From contig CAYXKT010000036.1 in NCBI GenBank assembly GCA_964465735.1, forward strand, positions 1 through 20,419: a DNA stretch of 20,419 nt, given 5' to 3'. Source of the DNA: Erginobacter sp964465735 (GTDB taxonomy: Bacteria > Auribacterota > Erginobacteria > Erginobacterales > Erginobacteraceae). A model generated the notes under the pieces. The model was given only the letters and a program-made list of their open reading frames with translations, made no database searches and was not told the DNA's origin. Shown in pieces: positions 1-7,486 of the stretch (position 1 is the first letter of the stretch; every line of letters starts with the position of its first letter). The position numbers and the translations under genes are program-made.

Positions 1-1
1 T

Positions 2-75
<74 letters not shown>

Positions 76-235
76 TTGGGGCGGGGGCGGAGGATTATTA
101 CTGGAATTCTCTTGCCCCGTCCGCCTTCACCTGTTCTAATTGCATTGCGAGTTGGCGGTGCCGGGAGAAAATATCCGGACCGGCTGCCAGATCGCGGAAG
201 TTCCGGGTGGTCTGGGACAGACTCCCCGGGTATAT

Positions 236-310
236 GGTGAGCGTAGCTCAGCTGGTCAGAGCACCTGGTTGTGGCCCAGGTGGCCGGGGGTTCAAATCCC
301 CTCGCTCACC
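236..310 (+). tRNA. tRNA-His (anticodon GTG)
   Basis: Complete cloverleaf. The acceptor stem 237-243/303-309 is a perfect 7 bp. The extra G at 236 opposite C310 is the G-1:C73 pair that is the identity element of bacterial tRNA-His, here encoded in the gene. The anticodon stem CCTGG/CCAGG holds TTGTGGC. CCA is not encoded. The 160 bases between this and tRNA-Arg contain no gene I can support. Confidence 0.96.
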
Positions 311-364
311 CTTCATCTTGATCCTGTCGGTTGTTGGTCTCTCTCACCAAGATCAGGAATGGAA

Positions 365-1810
365 ATGAAGCGATATTTCTATCCGGCGTTTATCTCTCTG
401 TTGGCGATTGCTCTGTTTTCCTGTGGTCAGTCGGAAGAGGACCGAGCGGTCAATGCACTGGTCCGGGAAGCTGCCGAACTGGTAAAATTGGCGCAAAAGG
501 AGTGGGAGAGAAAAGCCACTGAAGCGGAATACCTGGAGCGGGAAGCCCTGGCCCGACTCGAACAGGCCTTGTTCCTATATCCGGCCTCTCCCCGCGTGAT
601 TCGACTCCAGGAAGGCAAGACCAAAATCGGTCCTTACACTTTCAGTGAGTTGGCGGAAAAAGTCGTTAGCCAGGACCGGGCACGGACTTCTTCCGCTGAC
701 CAGACGAGCCGGGACTCGCTGGAAGATGCCCTGGAACTGGCCGGTGACCTAGCCGGCCGCCCCGGCCCTCCCTATTTTCAGGCCGGGGTCCTCTCCCGGG
801 TAGCCGGCGCATATTTCCAACGGGGCGATAATTCCCTTGCCGATGAGTTTTTCGCCCGGGCTCTCCTGGCCGCCCAGTCGGTGGAGGCGCCCTATTATAA
901 AGTACTTGCCTTCTGCGAATTGGCCGGGCAATACGTCCAGGCCAATCGGGAAGAAGCCGCCGGAGAACTCCTCCTCGAGGCCCGAGAACTGGCCGAAGAG
1001 ATTGGGTATGATTTCTTCTATTCCGGGGCGGCGGCCGTGATTGCCGCCCGTTATCTGGAGACTGACCAGGAGGAAGCCGCCGGGGAGATCATCGAGACGA
1101 TTGAGGAACCCTATTACCGGGCCTGGATCTTGATCAGGGCCGCTGGAAGCTTGATCAAAGCCGGGAAGACTGTCGATGCGCTGGACCGGTTAAAGCCGGC
1201 CCGCCGGGCCGCCGAATTGGTCGAGGACCCGGATTTTCGCATCGAGGTGCTCACCGATTATGCCGGTCGGTTGGCGCAGTTGGAAAGGGAGGGGGCCGGG
1301 GAGTTACTCGAAGATGCTTACCGGCAGGCTTTAGCCCTCCCCGACCCGGTCCCCCGGATCGGGGCGCTGGCCCGGATCGCGAGTTGGCTGGAAAAATTGG
1401 ATCGCCGGGATGAGGCGGAAAAAATTCTCCAGGAAGTGGCCGCGGAGGCCGGGGCGATCGAGGATAACCTCTTCCGGGACCTGGTCTTGATGGAGATAGC
1501 CCAATGTTGGGCCGGACTGGAAGATTACCAGCAGGTCGAGAATATTGTCGCGCTGATCGAGGCCCCCCGGTTCAAAGGTCTGACCCTGGCCGCTCTCTCT
1601 CAACACTGTCTGGATACCGGGGACCAGGGGTCGGCAATAAAATTTGCCAGCCAGGCCTGGGAAGCTGCCCTGCCGGTGGATAACCCGCATTTCCGGGCCG
1701 ATATCCTGATCCGGATCTCCGGATGTATCTCCCCCCGGCTTCCCGTCCCCAGTCTGCCGGAAACATTGCTGCCCCCCGCGCAAGAGACCCTGGCGGTCCC
1801 GACCCCCTGA
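365..1810 (+). CDS. Lipoprotein with about nine TPR-like helical repeats
   Basis: Predicted 481-residue envelope lipoprotein of unknown function. The N-terminus is a short positive stretch, a hydrophobic core and a lipobox-like LFSC with Cys about 21, so lipid anchoring is likely. From about residue 130 to the end, a unit of roughly 35-40 residues recurs about nine times. Each starts with an acidic-Pro-aromatic turn (PPYFQAG, APYYKVL, EPYYRAW, DPDFRIE, APRFKGL, NPHFRAD) and continues as a helix pair with small residues (SRVAGAYF, CELAGQYV, IRAAGSLI). This is TPR-like alpha-solenoid architecture, a protein-binding scaffold rather than an enzyme. The ATG at 365 is chosen because AGGA at 354-357 is well spaced for it. 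The ATG at 359 is too close to that site, and the longer open frame upstream runs through tRNA-His. The partner is unknown. Confidence 0.82.
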   Translation: MKRYFYPAFISLLAIALFSCGQSEEDRAVNALVREAAELVKLAQKEWERKATEAEYLEREALARLEQALFLYPASPRVIRLQEGKTKIGPYTFSELAEKVVSQDRARTSSADQTSRDSLEDALELAGDLAGRPGPPYFQAGVLSRVAGAYFQRGDNSLADEFFARALLAAQSVEAPYYKVLAFCELAGQYVQANREEAAGELLLEARELAEEIGYDFFYSGAAAVIAARYLETDQEEAAGEIIETIEEPYYRAWILIRAAGSLIKAGKTVDALDRLKPARRAAELVEDPDFRIEVLTDYAGRLAQLEREGAGELLEDAYRQALALPDPVPRIGALARIASWLEKLDRRDEAEKILQEVAAEAGAIEDNLFRDLVLMEIAQCWAGLEDYQQVENIVALIEAPRFKGLTLAALSQHCLDTGDQGSAIKFASQAWEAALPVDNPHFRADILIRISGCISPRLPVPSLPETLLPPAQETLAVPTP

Positions 1811-1843
1811 CCCAAACCGGCTCGCGCGGGGTTTGAGGGTCAG
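1807..1843 (+). terminator. Hairpin at the end of the lipoprotein gene
   Basis: CTGACCC (1807-1813) pairs with GGGTCAG (1837-1843) and AAACC (1814-1818) with GGTTT (1830-1834), leaving a two-base bulge. The stem overlaps the stop codon. No T-run follows, so it is a weak terminator candidate or an mRNA-end stabiliser. Confidence 0.35.
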
Positions 1844-1974
1844 TGTTCTGGAACTGCCGGGCAACCCTGTCTTGACAATTTCAACGGAGTAACCGGGGTC
1901 AGAAGAGGCCGGGAGCGCTTTGCGCCTCTTTAAACATTCTTTCCCTGGAACTCATCTCAATCAAGGAGGCGGTT

Positions 1975-2481
1975 ATGCCGGTGAAAGAGCTGCAGGAGTT
2001 TCTCGAAGAGGGCAAGGTGAAGTACCAAACCATTGGCCACTTTCCGGCTTATACCGCCCAGGAGATCGCGGCGGCGGCGGGGATCCCGGGAAAGGAACTG
2101 GCCAAGACCATCATCGTTAAGATCGATGGCGAACTGGCGATGGCCGTTCTTCCCGCTTCCTACTGGGTGGATACCGAGCGTCTGGCGAAAACGGCCGGGG
2201 CGAAGAAAGTCGAGATTGCCCGGGAAGAAGAGTTCGCGGATCTGTTCCCGGGCTGCGATCTGGGGGCGATGCCTCCCTTCGGCAATCTCTACGGGATGAA
2301 GGTCTTTGCCGCCGAAATACTGGCCCAGAGCCGGGAGATCATCTTCAACTCCGGGACCCATCGCGAGCTGATCCGCCTCGCCTACGCCGACTTCGAGCGT
2401 CTGGTCAAGCCGGTCAAGGCCGCCTTCGCGGTCCGTAACGAGCTCGGGACAGCCCGGGGAACCGGGGAACCGGGGAACTGA
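1975..2481 (+). CDS. YbaK/ProXp-type aminoacyl-tRNA deacylase
   Basis: A 168-residue protein of the YbaK/prolyl-tRNA-synthetase-associated family, which hydrolyses mischarged aminoacyl-tRNAs in trans in the cytoplasm. Family features seen: the early HFPAYTAQEIA segment, GKELAKTIIVK (residues 39-49) with Lys44 at the position of the family's essential lysine, the glycine/proline-rich LGAMPPFGNLYG (96-107) and the NSGTHRELI segment (125-133). The start has a strong AAGGAGG at 1962-1968. A TTGACA at 1872-1877 could be a -35 box, but I see no matching -10. Which tRNA it edits cannot be told from sequence. The last residues (RGTGEPGN) come from an 8-base tandem repeat, so the C-terminal tail is probably not part of the fold. 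Confidence 0.88.
   Translation: MPVKELQEFLEEGKVKYQTIGHFPAYTAQEIAAAAGIPGKELAKTIIVKIDGELAMAVLPASYWVDTERLAKTAGAKKVEIAREEEFADLFPGCDLGAMPPFGNLYGMKVFAAEILAQSREIIFNSGTHRELIRLAYADFERLVKPVKAAFAVRNELGTARGTGEPGN
2454..2477 (+). repeat. CCGGGGAA tandem repeat, three copies
   Basis: Three perfect 8-base units lie at the 3' end of the YbaK-like gene and run to its stop codon. The unit is not a multiple of three, so copy-number change would alter the C-terminus. Confidence 0.8.
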
Positions 2482-2572
2482 CCTGGGCGGCGGTCTCGAT
2501 TAAATCGCCTCCGGGTTCACGGTTGGCCCGCCGGGTAATGGACGAGCACCTCAGTCCCACCAGAAGCAATGC

Positions 2573-2842
2573 CTCGAACTCTACTGCTTTCGGGGCCTGA
2601 GCCAGAAGAGGATCGCCAACCTCTTTCAAAAACACCGGTTGTCCGGAGGTCAGGCGCTGGCGATAGGCCATCTGATCGAATACGGCGCCCTTTCGATCCA
2701 GGACCTTGAAACAACGTGCTCGAAGGTCAGTCGGCGGTCGCTCCGGCGGGATCTTAAGGCGCTACTGGCGAAGGGACTGCTTTGCGAACGGGGGCGCGAC
2801 CGACGGACCCCACTTGCCGGTATGTTCCGGGAAATGCTCTGA
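2573..2842 (+). pseudogene. Winged-helix (DeoR-like) domain remnant
   Basis: An open frame runs from a stop at 2501-2503 to TGA at 2840-2842. Its C-terminal part reads like a DeoR-type winged helix: LIEYGALSIQDLE, then a recognition helix with SRRSLRRDLKALLAKGLL. There is no good start codon or ribosome binding site, and the stretch 5' of about 2573 does not look like protein. I read it as the surviving 3' end of a larger gene. Winged helices of this kind occur at the C-terminus of Fic-type proteins and the N-terminus of WYL regulators; I cannot decide which. A WYL protein with no helix-turn-helix of its own starts 175 bases downstream, so this may be the detached front of that gene. Confidence 0.45.
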
Positions 2843-2954
2843 AATGAGAAAGAGCCGTGACAGGCTGCTGTGACGGGCTATGACACGGCGCATCGAGAGA
2901 GAATCGGGGAAGTGGTTGCAAAGAGGAAGAAATTGTTTCTTCATCCAAAGATCT

Positions 2955-2979
2955 GTTCTCAGCTATAAAAAGGAATAAA
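2955..2979 (+). promoter_or_regulatory. Leader motif shared with the GNAT gene
   Basis: GTTCTC-AGCTATAAA-AAGGAATAA here matches the stretch at 13385-13410 ahead of the GNAT gene, apart from two one-base differences in length. It contains a TATAAA and an AAGGA ribosome-binding-like site. Here no long frame starts at the expected distance downstream. Confidence 0.4.
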
Positions 2980-3017
2980 TATCTTGAGAATTTTCATATG
3001 TTTATCGTGAAACTCAA

Positions 3018-3716
3018 GTGAGTCATAGGAATGTGAACGTTCAAGTTGCAAATCAATCGGTATTTGAAGCCGCGCTCAGAGGCAAACCGACAGTAAAGAA
3101 ACGGTATGCCTTGATATCCTGGGGGATTAAGCAGAAGAAGCTGATTCGGTTCAGCTATACCGATGCTTTCGGTTTTGGCAGTGTCCGGACGATCAAGCCG
3201 GAAGAGATCAGGATGTACGGGGAATCAATCTGTGTCACGGGTTACTGCTACCTGCGGAAAGCTGAAAGAGTATTTTCCTTGGAGAGAATGACCCGGGTCC
3301 GGATCGTCAAAGATCCGGGGACGGGTTACGATAAGGAAAGGACCGGGCAATTCCGCTCGTCCCCGAAATTCCGGAAGAGAAACTTCCCAGTGGTATTGCG
3401 GGATTACACTGACGAGGACGGGAGTAGATACCTGGAAGCCCATTTGACCCCGGCTGGGGATTTGGAAGTAAAGGGGCAGGATTTAGGGCCGGGAGTGGAG
3501 AAATACTTCGGGGAGGGGTTCCGGGAGTACGAATGGTTCTATGTGATAAAGAAAGGGGATTTCCCGAAACTGGCCCGAACTCTGGAAGCTCCTCCCGGGA
3601 TCGACATCCTGAATTTGCTTCAATTTCGCTGCGTGGGACCCTCCGGCCGGGATATTGGCCAGGTGATTGAAGAGCACAAGATCCCCCACGAATTCTGGAA
3701 TTGGGTTGGGGAATAA
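3018..3716 (+). CDS. WYL-domain protein with a C-terminal module of unknown function
   Basis: 232 residues. Residues about 25-98 resemble a WYL domain, the ligand-sensing fold of many bacterial regulators: a leading helix (ISWGIKQKKLIRFSYTD), the conserved Arg-x-x-x-Pro (RTIKPEEIRMYG) and the strand-turn RKAERVFSLERM. No helix-turn-helix precedes it, unlike most WYL regulators. The C-terminal half (about 120-232, with EVKGQDLGPGVEKYFG and EYEWFYVIKKGDFPKL) I do not recognise beyond a resemblance to small cytosolic accessory or immunity-like proteins. The start is uncertain: GTG 3018 has no clear ribosome binding site, but a seven-codon ATG frame (2998-3021) ends over it in a GTGA overlap, which could couple translation. 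An upstream in-frame stop at 2985 limits any extension. It could be an intact stand-alone sensor or a 5'-truncated gene. Confidence 0.7.
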   Translation: MSHRNVNVQVANQSVFEAALRGKPTVKKRYALISWGIKQKKLIRFSYTDAFGFGSVRTIKPEEIRMYGESICVTGYCYLRKAERVFSLERMTRVRIVKDPGTGYDKERTGQFRSSPKFRKRNFPVVLRDYTDEDGSRYLEAHLTPAGDLEVKGQDLGPGVEKYFGEGFREYEWFYVIKKGDFPKLARTLEAPPGIDILNLLQFRCVGPSGRDIGQVIEEHKIPHEFWNWVGE

Positions 3717-4384
3717 GGCGTAGTCGGGCAGAAGATAATCGAAGATCAAGAAGATAAGCCCGCCCCCCGCCCGGTTTCAGTTGGCTCCCCCAACCTCGCT
3801 CCCCGCAGCCGCCTGAAACCCTCTTCCCCCCCCCCGTTTCAATGCGCCGCCGCGGTCCACAAAAAATTGCGCGGCCCAGCTCTTCTTCTGGTGTGACGTA
3901 AACCAACAGAGCTGTCAACTTTTCCGGTGACGGGGGAGAAGACCTTCTTGAGACAGTAATTTGTCTAACCTCTTTTTCGGCTGGTCCGCAAAAAATCTTC
4001 GAGTTCAGCGGCAAGCTCCCTTCAAAACACCCAGTCCCTTGAAGAGACTTCACTGGGAACCCGTTATATTGATTGCAATCGGTCCGGTTGCACTGGAGAG
4101 GGGGCCGTGGATCCCCCCTCACCCTAACCCTCTGCCCCCCGGAATTGGGGGAGAGGGGATTTGTGTTTGGGAAATTCGGTGGCAGCTGGTGAACTTGCGC
4201 TTTGGCACCGGCGAGAGCCGGGGCCGGGGGCGGGAATTCAGAGAGGCTCAACTAACGAAAGCCAAAGGGCGGGGAGTGGGGCGAGGGATTGGTTGCAGCT
4301 TACCGGCTGGGAAAAATTCTGCCGGAAGAATTTTCTTGCCCGCGCCGGAAAAATCCTTATAGTTAACACGAAAGGTCGAGATTC
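3717..4384. other. Non-coding stretch between the WYL gene and tRNA-Lys
   Basis: No convincing gene. The long frames on both strands are rich in Pro, Ser, Arg and Gly and lack ribosome binding sites. The left part has C-rich runs (3762-3838). A palindromic repeat sits at 4112-4158. The motif GGTCC(A/G)CAAAAAAT occurs twice (near 3856 and 3984), suggesting degraded duplicated sequence. Confidence 0.6.
4112..4158. repeat. Palindromic intergenic repeat (CCCTCACCCTAACCCTCT type)
   Basis: CCCTCT (4128-4133) pairs with AGAGGG (4152-4157) and CCCCC (4135-4139) with GGGGG (4147-4151), with G4134 bulged. The layout CCCCTCACCCTAACCCTCT followed by a C-run, a short loop and GGGGGAGAGGGG is a form of dispersed palindrome I know from many bacterial genomes. 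No transposase is present. Confidence 0.65.
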
Positions 4385-4458
4385 GCCTCCGTAGCTCAAT
4401 TTGGCAGAGCAGCGGACTCTTAATCCGTTTGTTGAAGGTTCGAGTCCTTCCGGAGGTA
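4385..4458 (+). tRNA. tRNA-Lys (anticodon CTT)
   Basis: Complete cloverleaf. Acceptor 4385-4391/4451-4457 has a terminal G-U wobble. The anticodon arm has loop CTCTTAA giving CTT, which reads AAG. The T-arm contains GGTTCGAGTCC. The discriminator is A4458. CCA is not encoded. Confidence 0.95.
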
Positions 4459-4470
4459 CTTTGAGAGGAT

Positions 4471-4528
4471 AGTAAGCGGTGAGCAGTAAGCAGTGAGATT
4501 GTTTCGTTGCTTGGCTCTTCGCAATGAC
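4471..4528. repeat. Tandem 14-base repeat plus half copy of the GCAATGA element
   Basis: AGTAAGCGGTGAGC (4471-4484) is followed by a near copy (4485-4498). AGATTGTTTCGTTGC...TTCGCAATGAC (4496-4528) then matches the right arm of the inverted repeat at 20269-20300. It lies between tRNA-Lys and tRNA-Glu. Confidence 0.6.
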
Positions 4529-4532
4529 AAAC

Positions 4533-4605
4533 GGCCCCTTCGTCTAGTGGCCTAGGATGCCAGATTCTCAGTCTGGAGACAGGGGTTCGATTCCCCTAGG
4601 GGCTA
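4533..4605 (+). tRNA. tRNA-Glu (anticodon CTC)
   Basis: Complete cloverleaf. Acceptor 4533-4539/4598-4604 has a terminal G-U wobble. The D-arm CGTCTAGTGGCCTAGG is typical of tRNA-Glu, the anticodon stem CCAGA/TCTGG holds TTCTCAG, and the T-arm has GGGGTTCGATTCCCC. The discriminator is A4605. CCA is not encoded. Confidence 0.95.
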
Positions 4606-4613
4606 TTTAATTT

Positions 4614-4649
4614 AAAAGGGCTCCCCGGATTATTTCGGGGAGCCCTTTT
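4614..4649. terminator. Strong bidirectional intrinsic terminator
   Basis: A perfect 14-bp stem: AAAAGGGCTCCCCG (4614-4627) with CGGGGAGCCCTTTT (4636-4649), eight-base loop. A-run and T-run flank the GC core, so it can end transcription of the tRNAs on plus and of the metallo-beta-lactamase gene on minus. It overlaps the minus-strand stop codon by two bases. Confidence 0.92.
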
Positions 4650-6165
4650 AATATCGCGATCGAGCCATTGCCTCCCGGGCTGGCGCCTGCGGGGTTTCTC
4701 TCCCCGCTTCCGTTGTTTTCTCCTCCTCCAGGACCGTGTCCAGGTAGATCTTCTGGAGAAATCTCGGGATCGTGACCGAAAACGAAGTCTCAGTCTTGAT
4801 ATGCTTGGCCAGGCCCTGGGAGTCTGCGGGTTTCCCGTGGTTGAGGAAGATATGCCCGATCCGCCGAGCCTGTTTCAGCCAGGCTATGATCTGACGATAG
4901 TCGGCGTGGCCGGAGAAGCTGCTCAGGTAATATGTCCCGGCCCGGACCGGGACCGTTTTTTTATCGATCCGGACCGAGTATTTTCGGTCGAGAATATCCT
5001 TGCCCAGAGAACCCGACGCTTGGAAACCGACGAAGATAACCGCGCTTTTGGGATCAGAAAGATAGTTGGTCAGATGATTTCGGACCGCGCCCACCGTGGC
5101 CATCCCGCTGGGGGCCAGGATCACCGCCGGCCCGTTGATCGTGGATCGGGGAGGGAAATTCTTCAGAGCGGGAAAGGAGAGGGGTCTCTTCCCTGCCCGG
5201 ATTTCCGACTGTACCTCTTCGCGGAATAGATGGGAATATTTTCGGTAGACACCGGTTAATCGGTTGGCGTATTTGCTGTCCACGAAAACATCAAAGGGGC
5301 GGTCAAAGGCCCCTTCCCGGATCAATTTATTGAGGGCGTAGAGAACGTTCTGGGTCCGGTCCAGGACATAGGCGGGGATAATGACCTTTCCCCCCTGGGT
5401 TACCGTCTGGTTGATAATCTCCCGGAATTTCTGGAGATCTTCTTCCGGGTCGTTGTGGAGGCGGTTGCCATAAGTCGATTCGCAGATCAGGAAATCGACT
5501 TCGTCGATCTTCTCCGCGGGAGGGAGCAGGGAATTGTTCGGGTTGCCGAGGTCGCCGCTAAAGAGCAGGGAGTATTCCCGCTTGTCAACGGGGAATTCCA
5601 GGTAAACCATTGCCGATCCGAGGATATGCCCGGCTTTTAGGAAGCGGAATTTCAAGCCGTCGGGGAGGGTGTAGGTCCGGTGGTATTCACAGGGAACGAT
5701 ATTGGCGATGGCCCGCTCGACCTGGGAGTCGGTATAGAGTGACTTTTCCTGGGATAATATCCACTGCATCAGCCGGAGCATAATTTCGCTCAGTTCGGCG
5801 GTCGCTTTGGTGCAATATACCTTCCCGGTGAACCCGTGCCGGATCAGCAGGGGGATCCGGCCGATGTGGTCGCCGTGGGCGTGGCTGACCAGGATGTAGT
5901 CAATCTCCCGGGCGGAGAAAGGGAGAAAGTTGTTTCTCCGTTCAACCTCCCGCTCCGAGTAACCTTCTTCCTGAAAGAGGCCGCAATCGAGCAGGACATT
6001 ACTCTTTCCGGTATGAAGGAGGGTCGCCGATCCAAAGATGGTGCCGTTGGCACCGCAGAAGTGGAGGTAAGGCCGGTCGGTAGCCGCGGGCAGGGTCGCG
6101 GGGAGAAGGAGAGCGACCGTCAGGATCAAGCTGAAGACAGTCAAGGCAAGGGATCTTCTGGTCAT
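4648..6165 (-). CDS. Exported beta-CASP metallo-beta-lactamase-fold hydrolase
   Basis: 505 residues. All motifs of a zinc-dependent beta-CASP hydrolase are visible: LLDCG (motif 1, Asp60), HAHGDH at 95-100 (motif 2), the AGHILGSA histidine (motif 3), FSGDLG (motif 4), CESTYGNR (motif A), SFSGHADY (motif B) and FLNHGK (motif C). The family includes CPSF-73-like and RNase J-like enzymes that cut RNA. The odd part is the N-terminus: two arginines and a long hydrophobic core ending about LPAA (26-29) make a Sec signal peptide, placing the protein outside the cytoplasm. The start is supported by GAGGAAA just upstream on the minus strand, so the signal is not a mis-called extension. The tail after about 480 is charged and probably disordered. 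The gene stands alone, with a divergent neighbour and a terminator. The substrate is unknown. Confidence 0.88.
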   Translation of the reverse strand: MTRRSLALTVFSLILTVALLLPATLPAATDRPYLHFCGANGTIFGSATLLHTGKSNVLLDCGLFQEEGYSEREVERRNNFLPFSAREIDYILVSHAHGDHIGRIPLLIRHGFTGKVYCTKATAELSEIMLRLMQWILSQEKSLYTDSQVERAIANIVPCEYHRTYTLPDGLKFRFLKAGHILGSAMVYLEFPVDKREYSLLFSGDLGNPNNSLLPPAEKIDEVDFLICESTYGNRLHNDPEEDLQKFREIINQTVTQGGKVIIPAYVLDRTQNVLYALNKLIREGAFDRPFDVFVDSKYANRLTGVYRKYSHLFREEVQSEIRAGKRPLSFPALKNFPPRSTINGPAVILAPSGMATVGAVRNHLTNYLSDPKSAVIFVGFQASGSLGKDILDRKYSVRIDKKTVPVRAGTYYLSSFSGHADYRQIIAWLKQARRIGHIFLNHGKPADSQGLAKHIKTETSFSVTIPRFLQKIYLDTVLEEEKTTEAGRETPQAPAREAMARSRY

Positions 6166-6206
6166 AATATTTCCTCATTCCGTTGTATGGTTACTTACTT
6201 ACCTAC

Positions 6207-6212
6207 TATAAT
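6207..6212 (+). promoter_or_regulatory. Possible -10 box in the divergent intergenic region
   Basis: A perfect TATAAT lies in an AT-rich patch between the minus-strand beta-CASP gene and the plus-strand gene at 6307. The only upstream candidate, TTGTAT (6183-6188) at 18-base spacing, is a weak -35. On the minus strand the same patch gives TATTAT. Confidence 0.3.
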
Positions 6213-6306
6213 AGCATACCGGCAAAAGTTCGGAGCGGGAAATAATTCCCGGCCGGTGTTCTTCGCTTCTTGCCCCATCGCGCTCAATATGGGAGAATAT
6301 CCACTT

Positions 6307-6789
6307 ATGAAGATTAGCCAACTTGAAGAAGCGGAGCAGATGATCTGGGAGGCGATCGCCCGGGACCTGGAAGGTGAGCAGAGGCTGGAGAAGTGTCTCT
6401 GCTTTCACGATGGGTTCTGCCGTTACCTGAGCGCCGTCTCTCTTCCCTTCCCGGTGGAGAGTTATTCTCCCGGTGCGGGACGGGAGGGGACTGCGGATCT
6501 TTTTCTTGGGTGGCAGGTTCTAAAAGGCCAAAGATCGCTGCTCACCACGGAAGAGATTTTTGCTTCTCTCAAGCCCGGCGGCGAAGTACGTCTCTTCGGG
6601 TTTTACAGCGCGCCGCGTCCTGAAGATCTTCGGGAGTGGAGGGGGAAATCCCCGGTCGCCGGTCTGCCCCCTCCGCAGGCGGTCTCATTGGGCGAGATAT
6701 CCGGTTGGCTAAAAGATAGTTCTTTTGAACGTTATACTCTCCGGAAACGGGAGATTTATTATGATTGCCGATTACAGAAAGACGTTTAA
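6307..6789 (+). CDS. Methyltransferase-like protein lacking the cofactor motif
   Basis: A 160-residue cytoplasmic protein of unknown function. Residues about 62-100 (ADLFLGWQVLKG, then EEIFASLKPGGEVRLFGFYS) read like the second half of a class I SAM-dependent methyltransferase Rossmann fold, where an LKPGG turn is common. The front lacks the glycine-rich SAM-binding motif I and has instead a Cys/His-containing helix (CLCFHDGFCRYL, 30-41). So it is either a degenerate or truncated methyltransferase or an unrelated fold with a chance LKPGG; I lean weakly to the former. The ATG at 6307 has GGGAGA ten bases upstream, while the ATG at 6289 has none. Its 3' end overlaps the LolA-like gene by 29 bases, so the two are probably co-transcribed. 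Confidence 0.6.
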   Translation: MKISQLEEAEQMIWEAIARDLEGEQRLEKCLCFHDGFCRYLSAVSLPFPVESYSPGAGREGTADLFLGWQVLKGQRSLLTTEEIFASLKPGGEVRLFGFYSAPRPEDLREWRGKSPVAGLPPPQAVSLGEISGWLKDSSFERYTLRKREIYYDCRLQKDV

Positions 6790-7480
6790 GGCCGTGATCG
6801 CGGTTTTGTTTCTATCCCCGACCGTGTTTGCTTCGAGCGGCGAGCTGATCCGCCCGGTCCAACGGGAACCGGACATCAACCGGATTATTCACCAGATGGA
6901 GCAGGTCCGGAAAGATATCACAGACCTGGTCGCGGTGGTCGATCATACTGTTGTCGGCCAGTCGGAACAGCGCCCGCCGGCCACTCGAATTTCCCTGAGG
7001 TTTAAAAGTCCGGATAAATTAAAGACCCAGGTTGCCGGCGGCCGGGAGGTCCTGATCTCCGGGGACCGGATGTGGGTTTATTCACCGGATATTGAGGTAG
7101 TGGAAGCCTACATTTTGCGGGATGAAGAACAGCGGCAGGCGACCATCGACCAGATGAGCTGGGGTCTGACCTCCCCGATCCGTGATCTGTTGCGGGGGAC
7201 GGAGCGATCGGTCCGCGTCCTGGACGACGGAAACTATCTGGTCACAGTGATCCCGGATCAAGCCGAGGCGGAGATCGAGCGGGTCCAGGCCGAGGTCGAT
7301 CCTCGAACCTGGCTGATCAGGAAGATGAAGATCTCCGGGTTGTCCGGCTCCCCGGTGGAACTAAAGATCAGCGGTTGGAAGATCAACACCGGTCTGTCCG
7401 ACAGTCTCTTTGAATTCCGGCTCCCCGAGGGAGCCGAACTCTTCGAGCCTCTGGAGTCCGGGGGGGAAGTATTACAGTGA
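6761..7480 (+). CDS. LolA-family outer-membrane lipoprotein-sorting-like protein
   Basis: 239 residues with a signal peptide (hydrophobic about 10-20, cleavage likely after VFA at 24), so periplasmic. The rest matches the LolA/LolB-like half-barrel family: a leading helix (INRIIHQMEQVRKDITDL), strands such as RISLRFKSPDKLKTQV, the turn LISGDRMWVYSPDIEVVEAY and the ending FEFRLPEGAELFEP. Family members bind acyl chains and ferry lipoproteins or lipids across the periplasm. The ATG at 6761 follows GGGAG with good spacing; the longer frame from 6725 has no support. Directly upstream of mlaE, it may serve as the soluble lipid carrier of the Mla unit, in place of the missing MlaC; that is inference from position. 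Classical LolA for lipoprotein sorting is the alternative. Confidence 0.75.
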   Translation: MIADYRKTFKAVIAVLFLSPTVFASSGELIRPVQREPDINRIIHQMEQVRKDITDLVAVVDHTVVGQSEQRPPATRISLRFKSPDKLKTQVAGGREVLISGDRMWVYSPDIEVVEAYILRDEEQRQATIDQMSWGLTSPIRDLLRGTERSVRVLDDGNYLVTVIPDQAEAEIERVQAEVDPRTWLIRKMKISGLSGSPVELKISGWKINTGLSDSLFEFRLPEGAELFEPLESGGEVLQ

Positions 7481-7486
7481 GAATCC

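Noticed and set aside
140..364. Longer N-terminus for the lipoprotein
   Set aside because: It would be translated through tRNA-His and would bury the signal peptide; the start at 365 has a spaced ribosome binding site.
1872..1877. TTGACA as a -35 box for the YbaK-like gene
   Set aside because: No -10 box at 16-18 bases downstream.
3307..4251. 314-residue minus-strand frame
   Set aside because: It lies antisense to the WYL gene and runs through a C-rich non-coding stretch; composition is Pro/Ser/Arg-rich with no domain.
5836..6288. 5' extension of the methyltransferase-like gene
   Set aside because: Antisense to the beta-CASP gene, whose motifs are unambiguous.
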